A DNA stretch of 64,000 bases from Ophiodon elongatus (GCA_016806645.1 JACSYO010000535.1:1454501-1518500), one strand, 5' to 3'. Shown: positions 10,561-22,585, counted from the stretch's first letter. Numbers and translations are program-made. Notes: generated by a model not told the origin, from the letters alone.

Positions 10561-13500
10561 TTCTTTTTAAATGACAGCATGGGCTTGGTGGGGCCATGCT
10601 ACTGCATGTCTAAGTATGGCCCGTTTAGACCAATCTTTCTTGATATGTTTAGTTAGGTATTGTTCCATCACTTCAGTGTTTCCTGTGTAACCTTTTAATT
10701 TGTGTGTTTGTTTGCTATGAGTGCACAATGTCATTAGGTTGCTCTTGTCTTGTCTTATATGCAGTAAGAAAGAGATTTTATCGATATGACTCATTAATTA
10801 TTGTGGCACATGGCGAGACTCACATAAGCAAAGAGGGGATATTAGCGGAAATAAGCACACATGGAATTGCTCCTCATTTAGTTACTTTGTAAACAGTTTA
10901 GTCAAAGATGTGTATTATGTCAACAGCACAATCCAGGAAAACCTATAAAGACCAGCAAAGCAGCCTGATCTGTAAAATCTGAAAGACAGACTTTACTAAA
11001 TCTGTGCTAAAACAGGCCTGACGCCCATTCTTAAATGACTGTGCGAGGCACAGTGAACATAAATACTGGACTATCACTCCACAAGACTTTAGTAGGCGGA
11101 CCAATGTTAACTCTGATCTCTCCTCGTACCCCGCTTTCACCTAGTTCTAGTTCTGATGGACCGGAATATCACTCCTGCGACTGCTTGACACTACAAGTAC
11201 AAACATAGAGGGACAGAAGGTTGTCCTGAAAAATCTCCCTTTTGTAATATTAACCACAATGACCCATCAGAAAAGAGTATATCGGAAATTCTTGTGTATT
11301 GCCTTCCAAGGGATAGCCTACGCGTACAAGAGGCTGCTGTCCAGCTATTACTTGGCCCCCCGCACCTTCAGCTGATTTGTGAGCACAGCGCTGCAGCCGC
11401 TGTGTGACCGTAGCATGAGGGTCTTCTGTTAACTTGATCTCATGGTCATAGAAAATGTTTCAAAATGTTGGCATAATATACTATGCCATAAAAACGGCAT
11501 TCTAAAAATTTTGGAAAAATTATAAACGTCAGAGTATATCGTGTTGAAAAAAACATCATAAAAATCATGAAATTGTCTCTAAAAAAAGGCACAGTACAGT
11601 ATTGTGATGGGAAAATACGTGTGTGACTAATAGAAAATGATATGAGAGTCTATTAATTAAGGACTTTGTTAATAAGACAATAAAATGTGTATGGTGTTTA
11701 GCTGTTAGACTCTGAAACTAAACTCCTGTGCTCAGCAACTTTCTGGAATGTGCCATCTGCCGTAGACATGAGATAAAACCTAGCAAACGGTCTTACAGAA
11801 GTTGCGAAACAAGAACACAGTGTCAACAATCAAGGATAGAATCCAGAACAACAGAAGCTTACTGTTAGACGTTGTATAAATTATGATGTGATCTGTGAAA
11901 TGTTGAGACATTTGCTACAGACTGCAGAGCGTGCAGTCGTTGTGAATCTCTCCCATGCAAGAATAAAAGAAGACAAAGACAAACTTGATTTTCTAAAGAC
12001 TTTATCCATTTCTTAACTTCGGCTTCTTCTCCTGATTAACGTACAAATCTTCCATAACAGTATATACAAAAAAAGTCCTTTTAAAGTATGTAAAAAAAAG
12101 TCAAAGTACAACATGTTTCAAAATATAATGAAAAAATCATAGTATAGCATATTGAAAAAAAGATTAGGAAAGTATTTTTGAAAAAAGTCATACTCATAAT
12201 AGTTAAAGTCGTGTCTTCACTTAAATCTTACAAAGTCATGCTATTGCGTGTTATTGATATTGATAAGACATTATTCCATTTCAGAAACTTAGAATTTATA
12301 ATTTTTATGATAAATTCAAGCAGTTTTCTGCGTGTCTTCATAACTGTAAAAGTTATTATAGTTATAATGTGCTGTGTAACCCAGTAATCAGATTCTTCTT
12401 TCAAACACTGTTTTCACTTTGGCATGAACATAAAGCATAACGAAGGCTGATATTATAATACATTATGTCCACCATTTATAATACTTTATTAACCTTGTTG
12501 GCATGTATGATTATAAATATTGTTTTATACTTTTATAAAGCCGTAAAAGGATTTATGTCTTGTGAATGTGTTTTGAATGCATTATAGACCTAACCTTCAT
12601 ATAGTGCTATTAGAAATGTCTCCAAAGGGAGACAATAAAGGCTCATCTACTCTGACCTATAACTAAAACAGATGAGTTGGCAGTTTCCACCAGAGCTACT
12701 GAACACCAGTCAAATAACTGTTTGTTTTTAGTTATTGTATCAGAATGAAACCATCCTCACATTTTTCTTCATAGATGTTCTTCCTGAATCCGGTGTAATT
12801 TGTGGGTGAAACATTTGCGCTGTTGGATCAATAGTGCAATATGTTTCGTAAATTGGACCTTGTGATGGGGCAGAAAGTGATTGCAAGTGATTTGCAATTC
12901 ATAGAGCCACCAGCGGCTTCACAGTATGTTCTCACTGCTCACTACGTCACTGGTTCAATTCCAGCTGGGGGCCTTAGTTGCATCTCATTTTCCCCCTTTC
13001 TTGCGCCCCTTGTTTCATAAAACCTATAAATTGTCAGCTATTGAATATAGGCAGAAATGCTATTGAAAATGTTTTAAAAAATGAATCAATTACACATGAT
13101 ATTAGTGGTGACATTATTACATTTACTACTATTTTGTGACACAAACTTTACACAGCCAATTTCTTTGTAGCACTGTGTGCTTAAATACAGGTCATTTTTC
13201 AATTCCACCCTTAATATTAAAATAAGTGACATACAACATACAGTAAAATTCAAATTAATAAATACATATTAAAAGATTAGTTTTAACATTTACAGCAGTC
13301 AGTTCATTAAGATATTTTGATATCCGTTTAACTAACCTAAAATAAAAGTCCTTACAGTTTTCTTTTTGACAAAATGATATAGCTGAGACTGTATATTCAC
13401 TAAGTTGTGGTACATCAGCTGAGGTGCTTCATGTGTCAAGTGTCCATCAAGGGCATGGTGAGCAACAAAGGGTTATTTCATTGTAATATTTGCCAAGACA

Positions 13501-13677
13501 TCTAGTTATACTCATCCACAACCAGCAAAACACACACGTTCACTTAGTCTTTCACATATTGTTGATAAAGTGTCTCTGAGATCGTTGAATGCAAATGGTG
13601 GGCCTGAATTTTGCTGATCTTGTATGGAACCTGTCATGAAGCGACTCTCTGAGGGAGAGAAATGAGGTACAGGACAA
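10561..13677. other. AT-rich intergenic region, no gene seen
   Basis: Only short chance frames occur. Two stretches (11,440-11,640 and 12,055-12,200) share an A-rich style with repeated catagtata, gaaaaaa and gtcata phrases, suggesting related decayed repeats. 12,600-12,640 looks like the tail of an interspersed element. Nothing else is supported. Confidence 0.5.
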
Positions 13678-16600
13678 TCACACCATAGTGCTTTTCACTC
13701 TCTCAAATATCTGTCTGACTTTTACTGCAGGGACACAGCCTTCTCTCACAATGGTGATGGTCCCTGTGGAAACAGTGAGATAGGCTTGAGTTAGAAAATG
13801 CCTGTGAAAACACAAAAAATAAAGGACGAACTGGGAATATGTTTGCGTCCGACCTTCATCAATCTTCAGGCAGTTGACCACAGTGGAAGCAACAACTTCA
13901 TTTGAGTCCCCATCACACAGAACCCCTTGGATCTTGTGTGCCAGTCGACTGTGGCAAAAAGAAATGGTAGGAGAGGGTGTGTGAGTGAATGTGCATGCAC
14001 TTTCCCCTATTTGCATAATATGACACACTTGTCACTCTGCTACACAAGACACACTGAGTTTAATCTGCTGTAAAAAGGAAAGTTAAGTTCTGTGAAGAGA
14101 CACTGACTTGATGACCATGGTGTGGTGAGTACTGTCTGGCTCTCCGCTGGGATTTGCTGAAGAAATAGCAAGGGGTCCGGTGATGTCACATAGGTGGCTC
14201 GTCACAGTGTGGTCAGGGACGCGGATCATGATGCTGTCCTTGGTGCCAACACGATCATAAGCTGGTCCCACTCCTACAAAGAAATTGACTCAAAAGGTGA
14301 GGTAAATACTGGTCATTTAGATTCATAGGCTGAAACAACAGAATCCAGAAACACAGCATTTAAGATGAAGAGTTTACCTAGTTTGAAAAGCCAGTCTCCT
14401 TTGCTGACGATGCAGCTGATGCCTCCTGGATACACATTCCTCATAAACTCCCAGAGCAGAGGGCTGAAGGGAGGCTTGGCTGCCACCAGCTGCTCCACAT
14501 TAGAGATGCAAATGCAGATGGGCTTCTCTGCTGGTCTGTCCTGGATGAGGTCACAGATCACAGGTTGATGAATTTTACATCAAATTAAAAATGTTGAAAC
14601 TGGATTTAATGATCTGTGTCAAATTTCACTTATAAATGATACCAAGGTAGCATATTCTTCCATCTTACTTTAATATTGTAGATTTTCTCTATAGCGTTAG
14701 GATTCTTGCAGTAGGCAGCCAGGGCATACACAGTGTCTGTAGGAATACCACACACTCCTCCTTCCTCCAGAATGCCAGCGATCTTCAGGAGACCACTGGT
14801 GAGTCGTGAATAAGTCACAGGACAGGGTAGTTCTGGAGCAGACTCCTGCTTCAATTCCTCCTGAGAGAGGGACATTTTTGTGAAAAGGATAGAATATGAC
14901 AGACCATTATTCAATTAGCAGAGGTGTCTTATTTTGTTACCTTTATTAAGGGAGGGCCCATAGATAGCAGCCTCTGGGAGAAGATGCAGTTCACCAGTGA
15001 TGCCAGAGCTCCATATATACATATTGTTGAAAGTAGTGCAAGCATGGCTACTGCAAAGGAAATGTTGTCACAATGTTTCAATAACTATGGATTTTTTTTA
15101 CAGATAATATTCTCATTTCAGCCTATTCCTATATTTAAAAACCTAAAATAATGTTTTAAATGAAGCTTTGTATATACATACTTTCTAGTTCGCGTGGCAG
15201 TCGTTGCAGAGTGGAAAGCAGGAAACAGACCAGAACAACCTCCATGACTGTTGTTAGAAACAGCAAAACCAGGTTCCTATGGGCAGCTGACATAGATGGA
15301 AGAAAGAAAAAACAAGCTCAAAAACAAAGCAATTCATTAAATTTATTTTAATTTTATAAAAAAAAAGAATCTTGTTGACCTTACCAATCAGGATGAGGAA
15401 AGCATTAATGACCAGAAGAGCGATGGCTCCTGCTGTGAAACCGTAAACTGTCTCTGTGGAAAACTGAAGCAGGTTATCTGGAATATAAAAATGTGGGATC
15501 AGAATTTTGTGTGATTTAGTTGCAACAGGTTTCCATTAAACATATTTGTACTGACATACCTGCAAACCTAAACCAGGTCCAGGTTGCCCATACTGCTACA
15601 TAGATGGAAGGGATGACTGACCCAAAGCGGCCAGCTCCTGTGACTTGCAGTCGGCTGACATAGGCCTGGATGATGGCTCCAGAGATGAAGACCCACGGAA
15701 CAGTCAGATTAAGGAAGGCAGGATTTGTGCTGGATGAACTTACTTGAAGAGCTGAGAGGGCTGCAAGGCCATTTGAAAGGTAGAACAGGGCGTCTGAAGC
15801 CTGGTCAGTTTGGGGCAGCACCTCCTGGTCTCCCTGATTGGCCCTGCAGCATTTCAAAGCCTTCTTCAACTGGTCAGAGGAGATTGGCTGTGGTCCTACA
15901 GGGATTAGAGACTTCTCTGCTATAGCGTTGAGAAGACGCGCAAATGTACCATACAAGGAGGCTGTGGTGAACAGGGAGCAAGCTACACCAAAGAAGATGT
16001 AGTATCCCTGGAGAGGAATCTGAGGGATTGTTGAGATTGTGAGCAGGACAAACAGCATGTTGTGGATGAGCTCCAGGACATCGGTGTTAAGGCTTCCCAC
16101 GCAAAGCACCACGCCTGCCATCACAAAGAACCAATTTCCCACCATTATTTCTCTCCCTGAGACTACTTCACTATCCTTCACAACCAGAACAGATACCACA
16201 AATTCATCCCAAGCCTTGATCAGCCAATATGTGGCATGAAGACCAAACTTAGTCGTGTGGTAGCAGTCTTGGCGCAGATGGGCATAGTAGCTGGAGAACA
16301 GCTGGGCAACTGTGGTGATTGAGACCCATATGGCTCCTAAGGCAAAGGACTTCATGTACCCAAAGCTGTAGAAAGCAAAGATTAAGGGAGCAACGGTGTC
16401 ACAGAAAAAACCCAAGGCCATGGGCTCTGCATATTTCGTGTTTTTCTTTTTCTCTTGGCCAATGCTTTGGGCACTTGCTGAGTTGGTGGTCCCTAGGAGG
16501 AGAACATTAAAGAGAGGGGTACCAAAGCCTTTGAGGACTAGACGTTGACTCAGACCTTTGATGAGCAGTGCAGCTGAACCGTAGATGGCAAAAATCAAAA

Positions 16601-17725
16601 TGAGCAATTCCAGAACCCCAGAAACCACGAGAGCCCAGGAGCTTGCTACCAGACCCACTGCTTCAAAAACTAAGGTGGCTGTAATGGCTCCAAAAACAAA
16701 AGGCATGATGTAGTTGACCGTGGCAGAGCAAAACGCAAGGATAAAGGACAGAAGAATATAGGGGACCAGACCAGCAATAGCTGACTCTTTTATGGACATG
16801 CATAAATGACCAACTTGGATCTCTGTGGTGGCATTCAGAGACATGTTACTTATCATGTCAGTGGACAGGGACACATTTTTCATCATCTGTTTTGGCATAG
16901 ATGCTGTTATAGGAGTTTCAGCTAAGACACCAATGTAGATTCGGGTGGCACCATAACTGCCCCAAAGAGCAGCATACCCAATAAAGGCAGTGCCACTCAG
17001 ATGATCGTATTTTCTAAAGGAAAGCAGTCCAGCCACTAGTTGGCATATACCACCAATCAGGATGAGATGAACACCTGTGAAAAAACATGGAATTGAAAAT
17101 ATTAAGACTTTTTTTATTACTTTTCATTGTACAATTTCCACAGATTTTCTAAGAGTTTTACCTGCAAGTATGTTCTCCACCCCGACTGGTGCATTACCAG
17201 TGTTTGCTGTATTGAAGTTCTGTAGCAGTATGAGGAATGCACTGATCCCATTAGATAACATGCCTAACACTCCTGGTTCACCATAGAAACTGGCTGGAAA
17301 TCCATCTGATGTCGCCATGTCTTTGTTGCAAAGCTGCCTTTCCACTAAAATATTAAAACAAATGGCACAGAAAACATATCCATGAATATATGCATATTTT
17401 CCAAAACTAATGCGACTTCCTTTTCTGCTCAGGTAGACATTACTCTACTTTATCTTTACAAAGAAAACAGTTGTTTGCTGCTATAATTATTATTATATTT
17501 ATGCTCTGAATATTAAATTAAGCATTTTGAATGCCTTATTTTTGTAAAACATTGTACAAAAATAAAATTAAAAAAAAAACTTCAAGGAACATAAATTTAC
17601 TGTAAAGTGCAGATGACAAATTGTTAAGTCCTACAAACTCAATAAATCAAATTGTAAAGTTATTCTCTCTTTTCTGTCTCACCTCCCTCAACATGTACAG
17701 AAACCTGAGTCTTTGGCCCTGTCAT
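13678..17725 (-). CDS. Multi-pass GPR1/FUN34/YaaH-like membrane protein fused to a C-terminal Sua5/YciO/YrdC domain (916 aa model)
   Basis: Coding exons on the minus strand: 17725-17683, 17344-17162, 17074-15560, 15477-15385, 15286-15182, 15050-14941, 14860-14669, 14540-14378, 14273-14108, 13948-13854, 13763-13678. All have GT-AG borders and matching phase, and sum to 2,751 nt. Residues ~30-680 are membrane segments. An EPGVLG motif (~37-42) and an EPMALG motif (~292-297) each precede a helix, like the NPAPLG motif of acetate/succinate transporters (AceTr family), so the region looks internally repeated. A third, weaker unit may cover ~520-680. Residues ~684-916 form a YrdC domain: PTDTVYALAA, KDRPAEKPI and AISSANPSG are the family's nucleotide-binding-type motifs. 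YrdC proteins make threonylcarbamoyl-AMP for tRNA t6A; whether this copy does is unknown. An ATG at 14875 could instead start a separate YrdC protein. The gene is head-to-head with acod1. Confidence 0.78.
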
Positions 17726-18128
17726 AAGTGAAGTGGGCTGAACACTGTGAGAAGACACACAGCGGAGCAGTTGTATTTAACTTCCCTGTGCGGATGACAG
17801 GAGAGTAGCCGGTGTCAGCATAAGTAAGCATTTCATTCATAATTAACAGACAGATATGTACTAACATTTACCCAAAAGACAAGTGGTTTTGATTATGTCA
17901 GTTATATATTGTATATATTGAGTTGTAATCTTTGTATTCTGTTAATTTCTAAATAAGTCTAATAAATTGTGTTCTGACAGAGACATGTAGATTTTAACTA
18001 ACTGCAGATATTTACCTCATGTGAAAAGCCTGGTAACACCATTGATCAATTATGTAGCATTTTAAAGGTAACATGAAATAATGTTTTTGTGCAAGTTAGT
18101 AATACAGCAAATTAAATGAAAGTCTTAC

Positions 18129-18200
18129 CTGGTGGAGACACAAATGAACTTGAGTTGTTCTAACCAGGGAAGAAAGATTGTCATACATAAGGTCCCTTGC
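18129..18200 (-). other. Putative 5' untranslated exon of the transporter-YrdC gene
   Basis: On the minus strand a strong donor, CCACCAG followed by GTAAGACT, ends a possible exon at 18129. The next exon begins at 17744 after a good pyrimidine tract and cacag. If used, this exon puts the gene's transcription start at about 18.2-18.3 kb, facing acod1. The exon's upstream edge is a guess. Confidence 0.45.
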
Positions 18201-18217
18201 GTGGGGGAGGAGTTCAA

Positions 18218-18227
18218 GAAATTCCCC
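18218..18227 (+). promoter_or_regulatory. Near-consensus NF-kB site in the divergent promoter
   Basis: The plus strand reads gaaattcccc, so the minus strand reads ggggaatttc, one base from the GGGRNWYYCC kB consensus. It lies between the two divergent genes, ~240 bases upstream of the acod1 TATA box. Mammalian ACOD1 is induced by inflammatory signalling, which fits; use of this site is inferred. Confidence 0.4.
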
Positions 18228-18467
18228 CTACACGGTCTGCAACCTGAGAGGTCACATCACAGTTCTTCACCTGAGACAATAAAGTACCACCCCTTCTTCC
18301 TCCACTCCACTGAGGAATGGCAATGCTGGTTACAGTGATGATGATGATGATGATAATGATGATGACAACCACTGTGTAAATTTTATCTGATAAAATTATG
18401 TTACTGAAATGCCTGCCCTTCCCTGTTCCTCCCAGATCAGTGTCAGTAGCCATTGTGAGTCCTAGAC

Positions 18468-18475
18468 TATATAAG
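18468..18475 (+). promoter_or_regulatory. TATA box of acod1
   Basis: TATATAAG lies 112 bases before the acod1 start codon. A transcription start ~30 bases downstream (~18,500) would give a short ~90 base leader. A strong TATA is typical of inducible genes. Confidence 0.6.
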
Positions 18476-18586
18476 GTACGTACCCTCTCAATCTGAAAAG
18501 CATCAGCATCCTTCCTACAACCTGTTGACTGCAAACCTACAGCATCTAAGTTTAAGAAAAAAGAAGAGCAACAACTGACTGAAGCC

Positions 18587-21500
18587 ATGATCTCCACATT
18601 ACAGGTAATAATAACACATTTATAGATATTTTTTATCACAAGGATCTATATAACTGTGAGTTTTGTTCAAGGTTCAGTAATTCAAAAAGAAGGCTGGGAA
18701 TGTTTAAAACTGTTTAACTTCATTCAGTGCAGGATTTAGTACAAAACTATAAAATCACAATATAGCTTGAACTCTGTAACATGGTATGGGATATTTTATG
18801 TGGTTTAATGGCCACTAAAAGGCTGATTTATTTAGGTCTGAGTCTATGGCAGAAAATAACGGCCTGTAATGAATCTGAGATGTGGAATTCTTTTTACAGT
18901 TATATAAAAAATGTAACATTAGTTGTTTACAGATGAATAGTAAGGATATAATGTACTTTTTTTTTCTGTAGAAAACCATAAGACCAGTGTGGGCTGTCAG
19001 AGGACTGCACAAGTCTGCAGTGGAAGGTAAAGAAGCACATGTACAGCCATTACAAACAACATTTTTATTGGAGGTCAAATAAAAAAAACTGCTTTACTTA
19101 CTCCTGATCTCCTGCCTTCTTGTGCTCACTACATTCCTTGCTCTTTCCACCTGCAGCCTTGAAGAGTTCGGCCCCCGAAGAGACAGTCACAGCCAGTTAT
19201 GGGAAGTTCATCAGTCAGGTAAAGCCCCAGCACTTGTCCTCCGTCGTGCTCCAACGCAGCAAAAGGATGGTGCTGGACAGCATTGGAGTTGGTCTGATTG
19301 GCAGCACAACAGACGTGTTTGAACTGGCTCTGCAGCACTGCCAGGTGAGTCAGAGGGGAAAGGAATAATTTTACGAGACTGATGAAAGCAATTACTTGAC
19401 CTTTAGCAAACAGTAGTCGTAAGTCAGTGCGACAGCTGTGTGTGGACAGATGAGTAAAAAAAATAGACGAAAAAAAAAGAAAAGATCATTGCCATACTGA
19501 ATTTTGTCTTGGAACAGGCAGGGTTTTTATGTCTTGTGACCTTTGGTCCAAATCTCTGTTTGATATATGACTTACAAAGAAACTTATTCAGCTTTCAACT
19601 GAAGAGTGATATAAAGTAAAAATCACTTTATATGTGTGATGACACAATCTGTGACTGTGCACTGTTGTATTAAAAATATCCTTGTGACAAAACTCTGTGT
19701 TTCCCTGTCTCTGTTTTTACACCTTCAGCACATGTATGCTCCTAATGACATCAGCTCTGTGTACGGCCGCAGGGGCACCAGACTCTCCCCGACACTTGCA
19801 GCTTTCGTCAACGGAGTGGCTGTGAGTATAAATACGTGGAATGGGTCACCATTGTCCACAGTGCACCACAGATGCACTCAGGGACGTACTGGGACTGCAA
19901 TTCAACCCAGGACTTTGAGAGGGAGAGGCCTTATATGCAACGCCAAGAGGGCAGACATTTTAACACTTACACAGCTTTTGTGGTAAAAAGAGAATCTGAT
20001 TATGCTGACGACCTTCAAGATACTTTAGGATGTCTTACTGACACTCGCCTCCTCAGTTTGTGTAATCATTTCACCACTGCACTGAATCAAAACAAGACCG
20101 GCGTAGGTGAGCTGGAACACTGGTCACAGTTCGTCACATTCACCATGAAAATGAATAAGCCAATCAGATATCAACAAATACTAGGATCAGTCCAAATGGG
20201 CGAGGCTGCTCGTATTCCCCCTCAATATTGAAAGTATTGAATTGGCCCAATCTGACAAGTGGCGTTCCACTCAGGCTGACCCATGCCACGGCTGAGGCCA
20301 TACAGTGACTACTGCCGTTAGACATTGATAAATAAAACCTATATAGTGTTTCTAATCGATCAGCAGTTTGGGAGACTTCCCGAACTTCCTATGGCCAGTC
20401 CGTACCTGGATGCAATTACTGAATTTACTCCACATTACCCTTGAAGCCTGTTATGGAAATTGTGGATTTCCCAATCAAAATGCATTGGCCACAGTGAGCG
20501 TTAACATAGAAAGGAGATGAACTGCATCATTTAAACATAGACACTGTGTTTAAAACTAGCTACTGTATTATTTCATGAAGCACAGACAGTAAATACATTT
20601 ACTATTATTCATAATAATTAGTTTGTTTGTTGCAGACTCACTCAATGGACTTTGATGATACATGGCACCCTGCCACTCATCCCTCAGGAGCGGTCCTTCC
20701 TGCTGTGCTAGCTCTAAGTGACATGATGCCTGCTAACAGCAAACCTAGTGGTCTGGATTTCCTGTTGGCATTCAACATCGGCATTGAGATCCAAGGCAGA
20801 TTGATGAGGTTCTCTACTGAAGCCCACAACATCCCCAAGAGGTAAGCACCTCAGAGAGTGAGTCAAATTGGACATATATACTGTAATTTATAGTTTAATA
20901 GCAATGTTGCAGTAGGTTTTGTACTTTACTGGGTCATGACAGTGAGAATAGATATAAAGCCAGCTCCTTGTTAAGGAGTTTCTATTTGTACTTTACATAG
21001 AGAACAAGTATCCACATGAGTCTGAAGAGATACATGTTTGACCCTACTGGTCTCCGCAGACAAGTTTACAAGGAGGCCGGTGCCATGTAATGTGCAGCCT
21101 CTTCGTGGTGTCTGTGAGCAGTGAAAACTGTGTTATTATGGTCATGTCAAGGACAGCAGGGGCCATGTGGGTAGTGTTAGCACAATAAGCCATGTTGAGG
21201 AGAATATCACACAGGATTCCATTTGGAAAGTGTTTAACACCAAGTAAAATGACTTACCACATTATTTGCTTGTTTATTAAAAATTGACATGACTAAAAAC
21301 CTATTTCCTTCAACGCCCTGAAAAAAGCTGTCCGTGCATGTGGAGAGTCTCGTGAAAGAATAGCTGTTTGTACAAAGAGGCACCTTTACACACAGGCGCT
21401 CTAACCATAATAATAGAGAGCACCCATTCAAAATGTTCCTTTAGTCACAAGAGTAAATAGTTCCAAAATACCTGACTAAAGTTTTTTTTCTGTCCTTCTC

Positions 21501-22436
21501 ATCCCAAGGTTTCACCCTCCCAGTGTGGTGGGGACCATGGGAAGTGCGGCCGCATGTGCTCGCCTCTTGTCTTTGGATCACTCCCGGAGCAGTCATGCCT
21601 TGGCTATAGCTGCTTCTCTATCAGGAGCACCAATGGCTAATGCAGCCACTCAGTCTAAACCACTCCACATCGGTAATGCCACACGTTTAGGGCTGGAGGC
21701 TGCTCTGCTGGCCTCCCGAGGCCTTGAAGCAAGTCCCCTAGTCCTGGATGCTGTCGCTGGTGTAGCTGGCTTCAATGCTTTTTATGAAGACTATGTACCG
21801 CAGCCTTTAGAATCACCCAATGATGACGGCCATATGTTCCTGCTGGAGGAGCAGGACATGGGCTTCAAGCGCTTCCCTGCCCATCTGGGGATGCATTGGG
21901 TGGCAGATGCTGCAGCCTCGGTCCATAAGCTTCTTGTGGGGTTTGGCCCTGGCACTGTTTCTCCAGCTAAAGTCCAAGAAATCCTGCTCAGAGTACCCAA
22001 ATCAAAGTACATTGACAGGCCTTTCCCTGACTCTGAGCATGAGGCCCGCCACTCATTCCAATTCAATGCCTGCAGCGCTCTCCTGGATGGGGAGGTGACT
22101 GTGCAGTCCTTCTCACCCGCTGCCATGAGACGCCCTGACCTGCTCGCTCTGCTGAGCCGTGTTCACGTTGAGTATCCCCAAGACAACCCAGCTAACTTCA
22201 ACAGCATGTATGGCGAAATCCAGGTGACACTTGTTGGGGGTGACATTCTAAAGGGACGCTGTGACACCTTCTACGGTCACTGGCGCAACCCGTTGACCAA
22301 TGAGAGCCTGAGAAAGAAGTTCAGAAACAACGCAGGGGTGGTGCTTCCCCTAGAGAAGGTTGAGAAACTGATTGATGTGGTGGAGGAGCTGGACAGACTT
22401 GGGGACTGCAGGACCCTTCTTTCACAACTGTACTGA
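18587..22436 (+). CDS. acod1: Aconitate decarboxylase 1 (cis-aconitate decarboxylase, itaconate synthesis; IRG1), 495 aa
   Basis: Six coding exons: 18587-18604, 18972-19026, 19157-19344, 19729-19821, 20636-20841, 21509-22436. All phases agree and sum to 1,488 nt. The protein is a MmgE/PrpD-family decarboxylase that converts cis-aconitate to itaconate, in mammals in macrophage mitochondria. The active-site residues known in human ACOD1 are all present: D123, T127 and H133 in SMDFDDTWHPATH, H189 in KRFHPP, K237 in TQSKPLHIGN and Y354 in SKYIDRPFP. The first ~40 residues (exons 1-2 and start of 3) are Arg/Lys-rich, lack acids at the start and extend ~30 residues beyond the human start, consistent with a mitochondrial presequence. 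The C-terminus ends without the tail of the human protein. An AATAAA follows at 22487. Fish copies of this family are expected to be immune-inducible; that is inference here. Confidence 0.97.
19822..20340. repeat. Probable interspersed element inside acod1 intron 4
   Basis: The phrase cagggacgtactgggactgc followed by aattcaacccaggacttt resembles the end of dispersed fish DNA elements. The stretch has open frames by chance but no known protein. Limits are approximate. Confidence 0.35.
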
Positions 22437-22486
22437 ACGCTCTCAGACATATACTGTACAATGACACTAACAGACAAATTATTATA

Positions 22487-22492
22487 AATAAA
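22487..22492 (+). terminator. acod1: Polyadenylation signal of acod1
   Basis: AATAAA 51 bases after the stop codon, in an AT-rich 3' end. Confidence 0.65.
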
Positions 22493-22585
22493 TATTATAA
22501 AAATACTGAAATATCTGTTGATATTGTCGAATGTACATTGTTGAATAATTTGTATTATTCCATTTTATTGTACTCTTCTACCCGA

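Noticed and set aside
17162..17345. A start at the GTG at 17345 for the transporter-YrdC gene
   Set aside because: The codon is not ATG and directly follows a splice acceptor. The upstream exon 17725-17683 supplies an in-frame ATG.
18331..18365. GATGAT run in the divergent promoter as a GATA regulatory cluster
   Set aside because: It is a simple trinucleotide repeat and gives no specific evidence of GATA-factor control.
19836..20231. Open frame of 131 codons in acod1 intron 4
   Set aside because: Lies in a repeat-like intron, has no recognised domain, and the acod1 exons on each side join in phase without it.
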